Shown here: piece by piece, positions 16,683 through 26,322 of the stretch
Numbering within the stretch: position 1 is the stretch's first letter
How the letters are laid out: the number at the start of each line of letters is the position of its first letter
NCBI GenBank assembly: GCA_036556425.1
Contig: DATBJJ010000122.1
Location: 1 to 64,000 of the forward strand
Reading direction: 5' to 3'
Length of the DNA: 64,000 nucleotides
From: DATBJJ01 sp036556425
Lineage (GTDB): Bacteria; Acidobacteriota; Vicinamibacteria; Vicinamibacterales; 2-12-FULL-66-21
The notes under the pieces: model-generated
Database searches by the model: none
Told to the model about the DNA's origin: nothing
Seen by the model: only the letters and a program-made list of their open reading frames with translations
Position numbers and translations under genes: made by a program

Positions 16683-17675
16683 TCATGACTCGGGTTTGAA
16701 CGCCGCGGGCTTTTCGGCGTCGACGAACGCCGAGCCCTCGGCGCCCATCTTGCGAAACTTCTCGTACCTCGCCGCCAGCAGCTCTTCGACGGTCATCGTG
16801 GACAGCTCGGCCAGCGCCTTCGACAGCGCCTGATCGACGAGCGCGGTCGCGGCGTCGTAGTCGTTGTGCCCGCCGCCCGCAGGCTCGGGAACGATCGCGT
16901 CAATCAGGCCGAGCTCGAGCAGATCGGGCGCCGTGATCTTCAAAGCCTCTGCCGCTTCGACCTTGCGGTTCGCGTCGCGCCACAGAATCGCGGCGCATCC
17001 CTCGGGCGGGATGACGCTGTAGACGGCGAACTCCTGCATGAGCACGCGGTCGCCGATCGCGATGCCGAGCGCACCGCCGCTGCCCCCTTCCCCGCAGACG
17101 ATCACGACGATCGGCACCTCGAGCATGATCATCTCGCGCAGGTTGAACGCGATCGCTTCGGCGACGCCGCGCTCCTCGGACTCGACGCCGGGATACGCGG
17201 CGGGCGTGTCGATGAAGACGACGATCGGCCGGCCGAATTTCTGCGCGAGCTGCATCACGCGCAGGGCCTTGCGATAGCCCTCGGGCCTCGCATAGCCGAA
17301 GTTGCGGAAGATCTTCTGCTTCGTGTCGCGCCCCTTCTGGTGCCCGACGACGGCGATGGGCTGGTCCTTGTAGGTGGCGAGGCCGCAGACGATCGCGTGA
17401 TCGTCGGCGAAGCGCCGATCGCCGTGCAGCTCGTCGAACCCGGTGAACAGGCGCTCGACGTAGTCGAGCGTGTTCGGCCGCGCGGGATGCCGCGCGACGA
17501 GCACCCGCTGCCAGGGCGTGAGGTTCGCGTAGAGCTCGACGCGGATGTCCTCCGCGCGCTTGCGAAGCGTCTCGATCGATCGCTCCCGCTCGGGCGTGCG
17601 CGGGAGCATGCTGAGCGCCTCGATCTCCTTTAGGAGGACGCCGATCGGCTCTTCGAATTCGAGAAGGTCAGGCAT
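16683..17675 (-). CDS. accA: Acetyl-CoA carboxylase carboxyltransferase alpha subunit
   Basis: Alpha half of the carboxyltransferase that makes malonyl-CoA, the first step of fatty-acid synthesis. The 330 residues show the N-terminal helix pair (LLEFEEPIGVLLKEIEAL), the crotonase-like core (AVVGHQKGRDTKQKIFRNFG) and the conserved GEGGSGGALGIAIGD and PEGCAAILWRD stretches. accD is not in the window. A repeat-filled gap of 85 bases separates it from dnaE upstream. Confidence 0.96.
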   Translation of the reverse strand: MPDLLEFEEPIGVLLKEIEALSMLPRTPERERSIETLRKRAEDIRVELYANLTPWQRVLVARHPARPNTLDYVERLFTGFDELHGDRRFADDHAIVCGLATYKDQPIAVVGHQKGRDTKQKIFRNFGYARPEGYRKALRVMQLAQKFGRPIVVFIDTPAAYPGVESEERGVAEAIAFNLREMIMLEVPIVVIVCGEGGSGGALGIAIGDRVLMQEFAVYSVIPPEGCAAILWRDANRKVEAAEALKITAPDLLELGLIDAIVPEPAGGGHNDYDAATALVDQALSKALAELSTMTVEELLAARYEKFRKMGAEGSAFVDAEKPAAFKPES

Positions 17676-17683
17676 GGTTGCGG

Positions 17684-17757
17684 TCGCTGTCCGCCGTCCG
17701 CTGTCCGCTGCTCGCTATCCCCGTAGCCCGCGGACCGCGGACCGCGGACCGCGACAG
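17684..17757. repeat. Inverted heptad repeat between dnaE and accA
   Basis: The left arm (17684-17716) holds GCTGTCC-like and GCCGTCC-like 7-base units. The right arm (17730-17757) holds GCGGACC units, their reverse complement. A core of about 13 bases separates them. On the coding strand the element starts a few bases after the dnaE TGA and ends just before the accA ATG, so a hairpin could form in the intercistronic RNA. Confidence 0.78.
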
Positions 17758-17760
17758 GAT

Positions 17761-20700
17761 TCATTTCAACACCACCGACCCTGCGCCGCACAACAGTTCC
17801 ACTTCGGCAACGAGCTTTTCGGTCGGCTTGACGCGCTGCGTGACGTCGGCGCGCACGCGAAGCGGACCGTCGGCCGCTTTGACGTCGACCTCGAGGTAGA
17901 CGCGCCGATCGCCGCGATGCCGCGAGAGCAGCTCGGCGAGCGCCTCGAACGTCGGCCGCGTGTTGAGCGATGCCTTCAAGTGAATCGCCACCTCGCGCGT
18001 GGTCCGCTCCACCAATGCCGTCATCGGCAGCAGCTCGGTCGCGACCAGACGCGCGGACTCGTCGTCTTTTTCGAGCTTGCCCCGCACGAGCAGCATGGCA
18101 TCCGCTTCGATGAGCGGCGCGTGCTTCGCGAAGGTCTCGGGAAACACGACCACCTCGACGCTGCCCGCCACATCATCCAACATGAAGACCGCCATCCGAT
18201 CGCCTTTTCGCGTCTTCAGCGCGCGAAGGCCGGAGAGGATGCCGGCAATCCAGATATCGCCCTCCGACGCGGTGAGCTCGCCGATCCGGCGGGCGCCGAA
18301 GAGCGCGAGATCGCGAGCGAAGCGCTCGAGCGGATGGCCGCTCATGTAGAACCCGAGCGCTTCCTTTTCTCCCGCGAGTTGCTGCGCCTCGGTCCACGGT
18401 GGGACATCGGGCAGCGGGATCGTTCCCGTCGGCTCGTCTTCGTTGACGAGGTCGAAGAAGGAGACCCTGCCGTCTTCGCGGTTGCGCTGCTGGCGGCCGC
18501 CGTGTTCGAGCGCTTTATCCACGGCCGCGAACAGCCGCGCGCGCGCCAGCGCGATCGGCTGACCGGCCGGCGCGACGGAATCAAATGCGCCTGCCTTGAT
18601 CAGGCTTTCGAGCACCCGCTTGTTGACGAGGCGCAGATCGACGTGCTCGCAAAGGACATACAGCGAATCCAACCGGCCGAGCCGCCGCCTGACGTCCAGG
18701 ATCGACTGCACCGCGCCTTCGCCGACGTTCTTCACGGCGCACAGGCCGAATCGCACGCCCTCCTTGACGACCGAGAACGCAAGCTCGCTGGCGTTGACGT
18801 CGGGCGGCAGAATCGGGACCTGCAGCTCGCGGCACTCGCCGAGATACATCGCGAGCTTCTCGGTGTTCGCCGCTTCGATCGTCAGCAGCGCCGCGACGAA
18901 GTGCCGCGGGTAGTTCGCCTTCAGCCACGCGGTCTGATACGCCAACAGCGCGTAGGTCGTCGAATGCGACTTGTTGAAGCCGTAGCCGGCGAAGTACTCC
19001 ATCAAGTCGAAGATCTTCGTGGCTTTCTTGTCGCTCACGCCGTTCGCTTTGGCGCCCGCCATGAACGCTTCGCGCTGCTTGGCCATGACCTTCGGATCTT
19101 TCTTGCCCATGGCCTTGCGCAGCACGTCGGACTGGCCCATCGAGAAGCCGGCGAGCACGGCCGCAATCCGCATGACCTGTTCCTGATACGCGATGACGCC
19201 GTAGGTATCGGACAGGATTGGCTGCAGCTGCGGCAGCTCGTACCTCACTTCGGTCTTGCCCTGCTTGCGGGCGACGAAGTCGTCCACCATGCCGCTCTTG
19301 AGCGGCCCGGGACGATAGAGCGCGTTGAGCGCGATGAGGTCGTCCAGGCGCTCCGGCTTCGCTTTGCGCAGCAGCTCCCGCATGCCGGAGCTCTCGAACT
19401 GGAACACGCCGTACGTCTGCCCGTTGCTGAAGAGCTCGTACGTCTTCGGATCGTCCAGACCGACCGCGTCGATGTCGATCTCGAGGCCTTCAGTGCGTTT
19501 GATCTCCTCGACCGCGTCCCGGATCAGCGTGAGCGTGCTGAGGCCGAGGAAGTCCATTTTCAGCAGGCCGACGCGCTCGACCTCTTTCATCGCCCACTGC
19601 GTGACGATCTCGTCCTTCTGACTCTTGTAGAGCGGGACGAACTCCGTCAGCGGCTTCGGCGCGATGACGACGCCGGCGGCGTGGACCGAGGCGTGGCGGG
19701 TCATGCCCTCGAGGCGGCGCGCGATCGCGAGCAGCTCTTTGACGCGCTCGTCCTTCTGCTGCATCTCCTTCAGCGCCGGATTCTGCTCGAGCGCCTTCTC
19801 GAGCGTCATGTCGAGCGCGGCGGGCACCGCCTTCGCGACCTTGTCGGCGTCCGCATATGGAATGTCCATCACGCGCGCGACGTCTCGCACGACGGCCCGG
19901 GCCTTCATCGTCCCGAACGTGATGATCTGCGCGACGTTCTCGCGGCCGTACTTGCGCGTGACGTAGTCGATCACCTCGCCTCGCCGGCGCTCGCAGAAGT
20001 CGATGTCGATGTCGGGCAGCGACACGCGCTCGGGATTGAGGAACCGCTCGAAGATCAAGTCGTATTCGATCGGATCGACGTCGGTGATGCGGAGGCAATA
20101 CGCGACGAAGCTGCCGGCCGCGGATCCACGGCCCGGCCCGACCGGAATCCCGCGCTCGCGCGCGTAGCGGATGAAGTCCCAGACGATCAGGAAGTACCCG
20201 GGATACTTCATCTGTTTGATCATCTCGACCTCGTACGCCAGCCGCCGCTCGTACTCGTCGATCGTGTGACGAAGGAGCCCGCGCGTTTGCAGATCCTGCA
20301 GCCGCGGCAGACGCGCGTGGAAGCCTTCGCGGACCTCGTGCTCGAAGTAGTCGTCGAGCGTGTAGCCCGCGGGGACGTCGAAGTTCGGCAGGTGGTTCGT
20401 CGTCGCCGCGAGGTCGACGCGGCAGCGCTCCGCGATGCGGACCGTGTTCGCGAGCGCCTCCGGGTAATCGCCGAACACCGCGGCCATCTCGTCGCCGGTC
20501 TTCAGGTAGAACTGGTCGCCGTGATACCGGAGCCGATCGGCATCCGTCACGGTCTTGCCCGTGCCGATGCACAGCAGGATGTCGTGCGGCCGGTAGTCCG
20601 AATTCTGCAAATAGTGCACGTCGTTCGTGCACACGAGCGGGAGGTTCAAGTCGCGCCCGATCGGGAGGAGGCCGGCGTTGACGATCTTCTGCTCGTCGAT

Positions 20701-21237
20701 GCCCTGGTATTGCATCTCGAGGAAGAAGTTTCCAGCGCCGAGGATGTCGCGATACGTCGCGGCCGCGTGAGTCGCGCGCGCGATCTGCTCCGTCCGGATG
20801 CCGCTCGCGACCTCCCCTTTGAGGCAGCTGCTCAGGCCGATGAGCCCCGACGCATGCTGCGCGAGCAGCTCCTTGTCGATGCGCGGCTTGTAATAGAAGC
20901 CTTCGGTGTAGCCAGCCGAGACGAGCTTGATCAGGTTGTGATACCCCTCGCGCGTCTCCGCGAGGAGGACGAGGTGGTTCGCGGTTTCTCCGGGCGTGCC
21001 GCTCTTCTGACGGCGATCGCCGGGCGCGACGTACACCTCGCAGCCCAGGATCGGATTGATCCCGCGCTTGCGTGCCTGATCGTGAAAGATGATCGACGAG
21101 AACATGTTGCCGTGCTCGGTGATCGCGAGCGCCGGCATCTTCAGCTCCACCGCTTTGTCGAGCAGCTCCTCGATCCGGCAGGCGCCGTCGAGCAGCGAAT
21201 ACTCGGAGTGCAGGTGAAGGTGAACGAAGTCCGTCAT
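17761..21237 (-). CDS. dnaE: DNA polymerase III alpha subunit
   Basis: Replicative polymerase. The 1158 residues begin with the PHP domain (HLHLHSEYSLLDGACRIEEL). The polymerase core shows the catalytic aspartates in LPDIDIDFCERRRGEVIDYV and GPGRGSAAGSFVAYCLRITD; a helix-hairpin-helix and a C-terminal OB domain (IWIAGILSGLRALKTRKGDR) follow. The open frame extends far upstream through guaA, but the ATG at 21237 gives the family start and overlaps the guaA stop by four bases (ATGA). Confidence 0.97.
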   Translation of the reverse strand: MTDFVHLHLHSEYSLLDGACRIEELLDKAVELKMPALAITEHGNMFSSIIFHDQARKRGINPILGCEVYVAPGDRRQKSGTPGETANHLVLLAETREGYHNLIKLVSAGYTEGFYYKPRIDKELLAQHASGLIGLSSCLKGEVASGIRTEQIARATHAAATYRDILGAGNFFLEMQYQGIDEQKIVNAGLLPIGRDLNLPLVCTNDVHYLQNSDYRPHDILLCIGTGKTVTDADRLRYHGDQFYLKTGDEMAAVFGDYPEALANTVRIAERCRVDLAATTNHLPNFDVPAGYTLDDYFEHEVREGFHARLPRLQDLQTRGLLRHTIDEYERRLAYEVEMIKQMKYPGYFLIVWDFIRYARERGIPVGPGRGSAAGSFVAYCLRITDVDPIEYDLIFERFLNPERVSLPDIDIDFCERRRGEVIDYVTRKYGRENVAQIITFGTMKARAVVRDVARVMDIPYADADKVAKAVPAALDMTLEKALEQNPALKEMQQKDERVKELLAIARRLEGMTRHASVHAAGVVIAPKPLTEFVPLYKSQKDEIVTQWAMKEVERVGLLKMDFLGLSTLTLIRDAVEEIKRTEGLEIDIDAVGLDDPKTYELFSNGQTYGVFQFESSGMRELLRKAKPERLDDLIALNALYRPGPLKSGMVDDFVARKQGKTEVRYELPQLQPILSDTYGVIAYQEQVMRIAAVLAGFSMGQSDVLRKAMGKKDPKVMAKQREAFMAGAKANGVSDKKATKIFDLMEYFAGYGFNKSHSTTYALLAYQTAWLKANYPRHFVAALLTIEAANTEKLAMYLGECRELQVPILPPDVNASELAFSVVKEGVRFGLCAVKNVGEGAVQSILDVRRRLGRLDSLYVLCEHVDLRLVNKRVLESLIKAGAFDSVAPAGQPIALARARLFAAVDKALEHGGRQQRNREDGRVSFFDLVNEDEPTGTIPLPDVPPWTEAQQLAGEKEALGFYMSGHPLERFARDLALFGARRIGELTASEGDIWIAGILSGLRALKTRKGDRMAVFMLDDVAGSVEVVVFPETFAKHAPLIEADAMLLVRGKLEKDDESARLVATELLPMTALVERTTREVAIHLKASLNTRPTFEALAELLSRHRGDRRVYLEVDVKAADGPLRVRADVTQRVKPTEKLVAEVELLCGAGSVVLK

Positions 21238-22829
21238 TCCCACTCGATCGTTGATGGCGGCTTGGAGCTGATGTCGAAGACCACTCGGTTGATGCCTTTG
21301 ACCTCGTTGACGATGCGCGAGGAGATCGTCGCGAGCAGTTCGTGCGGCAGCCGCGCCCAGTCGGCCGTCATCCCGTCCTTGCTTTCGACCGCGCGGATCG
21401 CGATCGTGTATTCGTAGGTCCGCGCGTCGCCCATGACACCCACGCTCTGCACCGGCAGGAGCACGGCAAAGGACTGCCACAGCCGCCGGTACCACCCTGC
21501 GCGCTTGACCTCGTCCGCAACGATCGCGTCGGCGCGGCGGACCAGGTTCAATCGCGAGTCCGTCACTTCGCCGAGAATCCGCACGGCCAGGCCGGGACCG
21601 GGGAACGGCTGGCGCCACACGAACTCGGCGTCGAGCCCGAGCTCCTTCCCCACTTCGCGCACTTCGTCCTTGAAGAGAAGCCGCAGCGGCTCGACCAGCT
21701 TGAATCGCATGCGGTCGGGCAAGCCGCCGACATTGTGATGACTCTTGATCACGTGCGACGGGCCGATCACCGACACGCTCTCGATCACGTCCGGATAGAG
21801 CGTCCCCTGCGCGAGGAACTCGAAGCTCCCGAGCGTCTTGGCTTCGTCCTCGAACACGTCGATGAACGTCGCGCCGATGATCTTCCGCTTCTGTTCCGGA
21901 TCGGTCACGCCGGCGAGGCGATCCAGGAACCGCCGCGACGCATCGACGAACACGAGCGGCAGACTCAGCCGCTCGAAGCGATCCTGGATCTGCTGCGCCT
22001 CGTCCTGCCGCAGCACGCCGTTGTCGACGAAGATGCACGTCAGGCGATCGGCAATCGCCTTGTGAATCAGCATGGCGGCGACCGTCGAATCGACACCGCC
22101 GCTCAGGCCGCAGACGACGCGGCCGCTGCCGACTTGCGCGCGAATGCGTTCGGTCGCCTCGTCGACGAACGACGCCATCGTCCAATCGCCGGTGCAGCCG
22201 CAGACGTCGAAGGCGAAGCTGCGGAGGAGCTCGAGCCCGCGATCGGTGTGCGCGACTTCCGGATGAAAAAGGAGGGCGTACAGATTCTGCTCGGGCGCGG
22301 CCATCGCGGCCACTGGCGCGTTCGCGCTCGTCGCCGTGACGACGAATCCGGGCGGCGCGGCAGCGACGAAGTCGCCGTGGCTCGCCCACACGCGCAGCTC
22401 GTGCATCGCGTGCTGCAGCTGCATCGTCGAGAACAACGGCGCGCGCGGCTCGAACCGGATCGTGGCCATGCCGTACTCGCGGTGCGGCGCGGGCTCGACC
22501 TTGCCGCCGAGCAAGTCGGTCATCAACTGCATGCCGTAGCAGATGCCGAGCACCGGCACGCCGATCTCGAGCACGGCGCGATCGCAGCGCGGCGCGCCCG
22601 CTTCCGACACGCTCTTCGGTCCGCCCGACAGAATGATGCCGACCGGCTTCCGCTTCGCGATCTCGGCGACCGGCGTGTCGAACGGAAGGATCTCGGAATA
22701 GACCGACAGCTCACGAAGCCGTCTCGCGATCAACTGGGTGAACTGCGAGCCGAAATCGAGAACGACGATGGTTTGATGTGTCACGGGTGCGGAGCGCTGA
22801 CGCTGAATCGGCGGCGGCGCGGCGGCCAT
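21234..22829 (-). CDS. guaA: GMP synthase (glutamine-hydrolysing)
   Basis: Converts XMP to GMP with glutamine and ATP. The 531 residues carry a class I amidotransferase domain with the catalytic Cys in LGICYGMQLM, an ATP pyrophosphatase domain with the P-loop GLSGGVDSTVAAML, and the C-terminal dimerisation domain ending KPPSTIEWE. I chose the ATG at 22829 because a perfect minus-strand TATAAT at 22848-22853 would start RNA about 12 bases ahead of it. The GTG at 22784 (516 residues) also fits the family. The gene overlaps dnaE by four bases. Confidence 0.96.
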   Translation of the reverse strand: MAAAPPPIQRQRSAPVTHQTIVVLDFGSQFTQLIARRLRELSVYSEILPFDTPVAEIAKRKPVGIILSGGPKSVSEAGAPRCDRAVLEIGVPVLGICYGMQLMTDLLGGKVEPAPHREYGMATIRFEPRAPLFSTMQLQHAMHELRVWASHGDFVAAAPPGFVVTATSANAPVAAMAAPEQNLYALLFHPEVAHTDRGLELLRSFAFDVCGCTGDWTMASFVDEATERIRAQVGSGRVVCGLSGGVDSTVAAMLIHKAIADRLTCIFVDNGVLRQDEAQQIQDRFERLSLPLVFVDASRRFLDRLAGVTDPEQKRKIIGATFIDVFEDEAKTLGSFEFLAQGTLYPDVIESVSVIGPSHVIKSHHNVGGLPDRMRFKLVEPLRLLFKDEVREVGKELGLDAEFVWRQPFPGPGLAVRILGEVTDSRLNLVRRADAIVADEVKRAGWYRRLWQSFAVLLPVQSVGVMGDARTYEYTIAIRAVESKDGMTADWARLPHELLATISSRIVNEVKGINRVVFDISSKPPSTIEWE

Positions 22830-22846
22830 CCGCCGATTGCAGAAGC

Positions 22847-22853
22847 TATTATA
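22847..22853. promoter_or_regulatory. Shared divergent -10 element between guaA and the PQQ-like gene
   Basis: The bases TATTATA read as TATAAT on the minus strand (22848-22853), facing guaA, and as TATTAT on the plus strand (22847-22852), facing the GTG at 22858. The plus-strand start would be leaderless and the guaA leader about 12 bases. No clear -35 was found on either side. Confidence 0.5.
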
Positions 22854-22857
22854 GAGT

Positions 22858-24045
22858 GTGGCTCGCCGTCGCACCACCACTTCGTGCCTGTTGTTGGTGG
22901 CCTCGCTCGTGATCGGCGATGGATCGATGACGCTTGCGCAATCGCCGCACGCGAAACCAGCGCAACCGTCGCCGCCAGCCGCGCAGATTTTTCCATCCGA
23001 CCTGCTCTGGACGATTGACATTACCGCCAAACCGTTGACGTCGCCGTCCGCTTCGGGCGATCGCCTGTTCATCGCGCTCGAGTCAGGCATTTCGGCGCGG
23101 AAGATCGCGGACGGATCGGAAATCTGGAACAAGCGAATCGCGGTCGACGGTCCCATGGCGGTTGCCGGCGATCGATTGATCGCCGCCTCGACCGGGCAGG
23201 TGTACGGCCTCGCGACCGAGACCGGAGACACGGTGTGGAGCGAACTGATCGGACCGCTGACCGCGCCGCCGGCGGTCGCGGGCGACGTGGTGTTCCTCGC
23301 GACGGGGAAACAGTTGTCCGCGCATCGCGTCGCCGACGGATCCCGCGCGTGGACGCGCGAGGTTGGCGTCGTCGAGCAGCGCCCCGTGGTCGACGCGAAT
23401 CGCGTCTACGTGCCGGTCAGCGACGGCAAGATGGTCGCGCTCGATCTCGCGTCCGGCGACGTGATTTGGGACATCGACGTCGGCATCAATCCGACCGAGC
23501 CGCTCGTCAGCGGCGATCGCGTCTACTTCGGTACAGCGGCGAAGAAGTTCTGCAGCGTCCGAACGACGCGCGAGGAAGACTGGTGTTTTCCGATCGGCGC
23601 GGCCGTGGTTGGCGCGCCCGTGACCGACGGCGCGCGCGTGTATTTCGTCGCGCTCGACAATCAGTTGTATGCGCTCGATCGCGGCAGCGGGAATCGCCGC
23701 TGGAAACAGGATCTTCGCTACCGGCCGTCGGCCGGTCCGTCGATCGTCGGAACGACAGTCAGCGCACCGGGCCGCGAGGCGAAGCTGCAGGCGTTCGACG
23801 TGGTGAAAGGTACTCCGGGCGCCGCCCTCACGCTGCCGGCGTTGATGGTGGAAGTGCCCGTGTTCATTCCAGCGGCGGACGGCGCGCCGGTAAAGTTCGC
23901 GGCGCTGGCCGGCGGGCTCGAGAACGTCTGGAAGTTGACGCTTGCGTGGCCGCCGCCCCCGCGGCCCGCGGTGCCGCAAGTCGCTCCGCTCACCGAACTG
24001 CCCGGGCGGCCCGTTCCGATTCCAGCGACGAAAGCTCTTCCCTGA
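22858..24045 (+). CDS. Secreted PQQ-like beta-propeller protein
   Basis: A 395-residue protein with an N-terminal signal peptide (TTTSCLLLVASLVIGDG) and about six PQQ-type propeller blades. Typical blade motifs are DGSEIWNKRIAVDGP, TETGDTVWSELIGP, ASGDVIWDIDVG and DRGSGNRRWKQDL. The fold resembles BamB and PQQ-dependent dehydrogenases, but I see no dehydrogenase active site or BamB lipobox. A periplasmic scaffold or binding role is most likely. The Pro-rich C-terminus overlaps the converging aminotransferase gene by 56 bases, which is unusual. Confidence 0.85.
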   Translation: MARRRTTTSCLLLVASLVIGDGSMTLAQSPHAKPAQPSPPAAQIFPSDLLWTIDITAKPLTSPSASGDRLFIALESGISARKIADGSEIWNKRIAVDGPMAVAGDRLIAASTGQVYGLATETGDTVWSELIGPLTAPPAVAGDVVFLATGKQLSAHRVADGSRAWTREVGVVEQRPVVDANRVYVPVSDGKMVALDLASGDVIWDIDVGINPTEPLVSGDRVYFGTAAKKFCSVRTTREEDWCFPIGAAVVGAPVTDGARVYFVALDNQLYALDRGSGNRRWKQDLRYRPSAGPSIVGTTVSAPGREAKLQAFDVVKGTPGAALTLPALMVEVPVFIPAADGAPVKFAALAGGLENVWKLTLAWPPPPRPAVPQVAPLTELPGRPVPIPATKALP

Positions 24046-25243
24046 TCGTGGCGGCAAGCCGGCGCACGCCCTCTTCGATGCGATCGGGCGTTGGCGCCGA
24101 GAACGACAGCCGCATGAAATGCCGTCCGCTTCCATTGACGAAGAACGCGTCGCCCGACACGTAGATCACGCCGTGCTCGACCGCGCGTGGAATCATGCGA
24201 TCCGCGTCGATGACCGCCGGCAGCGCTGCCCATAAGAAGAATCCGCCGCGCGGATCTGGCCACGCCACGCCTGGCGCCAGCTCCTTCCGCAGCGCTTCAA
24301 CCATCACGTCGCGCTTGTGCTGATAGTGCGCGCGCAGCATCGGCGCCTGACGATCGATGATTCCGCGCCGGCAGGCTTCGTAGATGACCCGTTGATCGAA
24401 CACGCCGGTGCAGAGATCCGCCGCCTGCTTCGCGACCTCGAACTTCGCCGCGAGCGGCGCCGGAGCGTCAATCCAGGCGACGCGATATCCGGGCGCGAGC
24501 GTTTTCGAGAAGCTGCTCAAATACACGACTCGCCCGGGGTCGTCATCCGCGCGAATCGGACGGACGTCCGCTTCCGTCGCGGAGTCCTCGAAATAGAGAT
24601 CGCGATAAGGATCGTCCTCGACGAGGAGCACGTCCCGACGCGCCGCCCACTCGAGCAGCGCGGCTCGCTTGCGCAGTCCGATCAGCAGCCCCGTGGGATT
24701 CTGGAAGTTCGGGACGAGATAGAGCACACGCGCGCGCCGCCCTTCGCTCTGCAGTCGAACGAACGTCTCATCGAGCGCGGCGAGATCGATGCCGTCTTCT
24801 TCCTGCCGGACTCCGACGAGCTCCGCTTGCACGTTTCGGAACGCGCTGATCGCGCCCGTGTAGGTCGGCAGCTCCACGAGGATGATGTCGTGCGGATCGA
24901 GGAGCACGCGCGCGACGAGATCGAGGCCTTGCTGCGATCCGGTCGTCACGACCAGGCGATCGAGCGACGTCGGCGCGCCGCGCCGCGCCATGACGCCGGC
25001 GATCGCCTCGAGCAGCGGCGGATATCCTCGCGTCGGCCCGTATTGCAGAACGGACGCGTCGTTGCCCGAGAGAAGCTCCTGGCCGATCGCCTGGAGCTCC
25101 GTCCACGGGAACGTCTCGGGCGCGGGGAACCCTGGCGCGAACGAGATGATGTCGCGCCCTTTTGCGGCAAGCCCGCCCATTTTCCTGATCGCGGATCCGC
25201 GCATATGCCCCGCGGCCCGCGAAAAAAATGCCTCGTAGTTCAT
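23990..25243 (-). CDS. PLP-dependent aminotransferase, class I/II (LysN/MocR-type fold)
   Basis: A 417-residue fold-type I aminotransferase. The PLP-binding Lys is residue 247 in YLSSFSKTLAPGYRVAW. Cofactor contacts VTTGSQQGLDL and the motif LVPNFQNPTG are present. The closest named relatives are 2-aminoadipate aminotransferase (LysN) and the catalytic part of MocR regulators, but there is no N-terminal winged helix. The substrate cannot be decided. The ATG at 25243 matches the family start (NYEAFFSRAAGHMRGS); the frame is open 69 bases further upstream. Confidence 0.9.
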   Translation of the reverse strand: MNYEAFFSRAAGHMRGSAIRKMGGLAAKGRDIISFAPGFPAPETFPWTELQAIGQELLSGNDASVLQYGPTRGYPPLLEAIAGVMARRGAPTSLDRLVVTTGSQQGLDLVARVLLDPHDIILVELPTYTGAISAFRNVQAELVGVRQEEDGIDLAALDETFVRLQSEGRRARVLYLVPNFQNPTGLLIGLRKRAALLEWAARRDVLLVEDDPYRDLYFEDSATEADVRPIRADDDPGRVVYLSSFSKTLAPGYRVAWIDAPAPLAAKFEVAKQAADLCTGVFDQRVIYEACRRGIIDRQAPMLRAHYQHKRDVMVEALRKELAPGVAWPDPRGGFFLWAALPAVIDADRMIPRAVEHGVIYVSGDAFFVNGSGRHFMRLSFSAPTPDRIEEGVRRLAATIREELSSLESERAARAVR

Positions 25244-25280
25244 AAGGTGGTGTCGACTCGTTCGATCGCGGTCGCGGCGA

Positions 25281-26282
25281 TCATGCGAGGCGCTTGTCGG
25301 GGACGGCGGCAATCACCGGCCCGCCGAGATAGTGCCGATACTGCGTGAGGTACGCGCCGAGCGCCGTCAGCGCGAGAAACTGAAAGACGAATCCTCGCGC
25401 GAGCCAGGCGGCAATCTGCAGCGGCAGCACGACGAGCGCAGCGATCGGGACGAATCCAATCAAGCTCAGACCGGCGGTCGCGACCACCGACGCGATCGTG
25501 GCGACGAGCACGAGCACCAGGACGACGCCGAAGATGCCGGCCAGCTCGCGCAGGCTCGTGCGGAGGAACTGAAACACCCGGCGCAGCGCCGCGCGCAGCC
25601 CGACGTCGTCGACCGCCATGACGATCTGCGTGAGCAGATACACGAAATTCACGAGCGTGATCCAGACGATCACGACGCTCGACGCGGCCGCGAGGATGAC
25701 CGTCCACCAGAGGATGATGCCGATGTTGCCGGCGATCGCGTAGCCTCCAAACAGGATTCCGAGGTAGACCGCCGCGGTGACCGCATAGATCATCAGCAGC
25801 GCGAGCCCCAGCCTGACGTACCGGCGGCCAAGGCGACGACAGCCATCGAGGAACGGCTCGATTCCCGTCCGATTCGCGCGGCGCAACATTTGCAGCCTCA
25901 GCGGTGGACGCTCGATCGCGCCGGCGTTCGCTTCCGCGTCCGCGAACACCGCGACGGTGCCCCCTTTCACGATAAACGTGAGAATCGATCCTCCGACGAG
26001 CACGACGAGAAAAGCGAGGATGAAGGCCGTCAACGCGGCAGGATTCGCGCGCAGCGAGCCGAAGACCGCCGCGACGATCTCGAGCAGGCTGCCGCCGAGA
26101 ATCTCCTCCACGTTCGCTTCGAGGAGGAGGACGACGAGGAACAACCCACCGACCGCTGGAACGCCGAGGATGACCTTTAAAGTGGACTCGGCAATGAACT
26201 GGATGGCGACGAGCGGCCAGTTGGCCGACGCGACGAGCGCGCCGCGCTTCAATGCGACCTTCAGTCCCGGAGCGTGAGCCAT
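25281..26282 (-). CDS. Uncharacterised multi-pass membrane protein
   Basis: A 333-residue integral membrane protein with about six hydrophobic segments, for example VPAVGGLFLVVLLLEANV, LTAFILAFLVVLVGG, ALLMIYAVTAAVYLGILF, ILWWTVILAAASSVVIVWI and AGIFGVVLVLVLVATIAS. No catalytic motif is visible and I do not recognise the family. The ATG at 26282 lies close to the divergent sensor kinase gene. An open frame runs further upstream but without membrane character, so this start is preferred. Confidence 0.8.
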   Translation of the reverse strand: MAHAPGLKVALKRGALVASANWPLVAIQFIAESTLKVILGVPAVGGLFLVVLLLEANVEEILGGSLLEIVAAVFGSLRANPAALTAFILAFLVVLVGGSILTFIVKGGTVAVFADAEANAGAIERPPLRLQMLRRANRTGIEPFLDGCRRLGRRYVRLGLALLMIYAVTAAVYLGILFGGYAIAGNIGIILWWTVILAAASSVVIVWITLVNFVYLLTQIVMAVDDVGLRAALRRVFQFLRTSLRELAGIFGVVLVLVLVATIASVVATAGLSLIGFVPIAALVVLPLQIAAWLARGFVFQFLALTALGAYLTQYRHYLGGPVIAAVPDKRLA

Positions 26283-26307
26283 CGACAAGACAAGTTTACC
26301 TTTGCGG

Positions 26308-26313
26308 TATCCT
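26308..26313 (+). promoter_or_regulatory. -10-like box just before the sensor kinase start
   Basis: TATCCT ends 9 bases before the GTG at 26323. A transcript from it would start only a few bases before that codon, which favours the GTG over the TTG at 26302. No convincing -35 is visible. Confidence 0.35.
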
Positions 26314-26322
26314 GCTTTACGA

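Noticed and set aside
17545..21417. Open frame of 1290 codons opposite dnaE
   Set aside because: It lies antisense to a clear DNA polymerase III gene, has no recognisable motif and shows the Arg/Asp/Leu-rich composition of shadow frames in GC-rich DNA.
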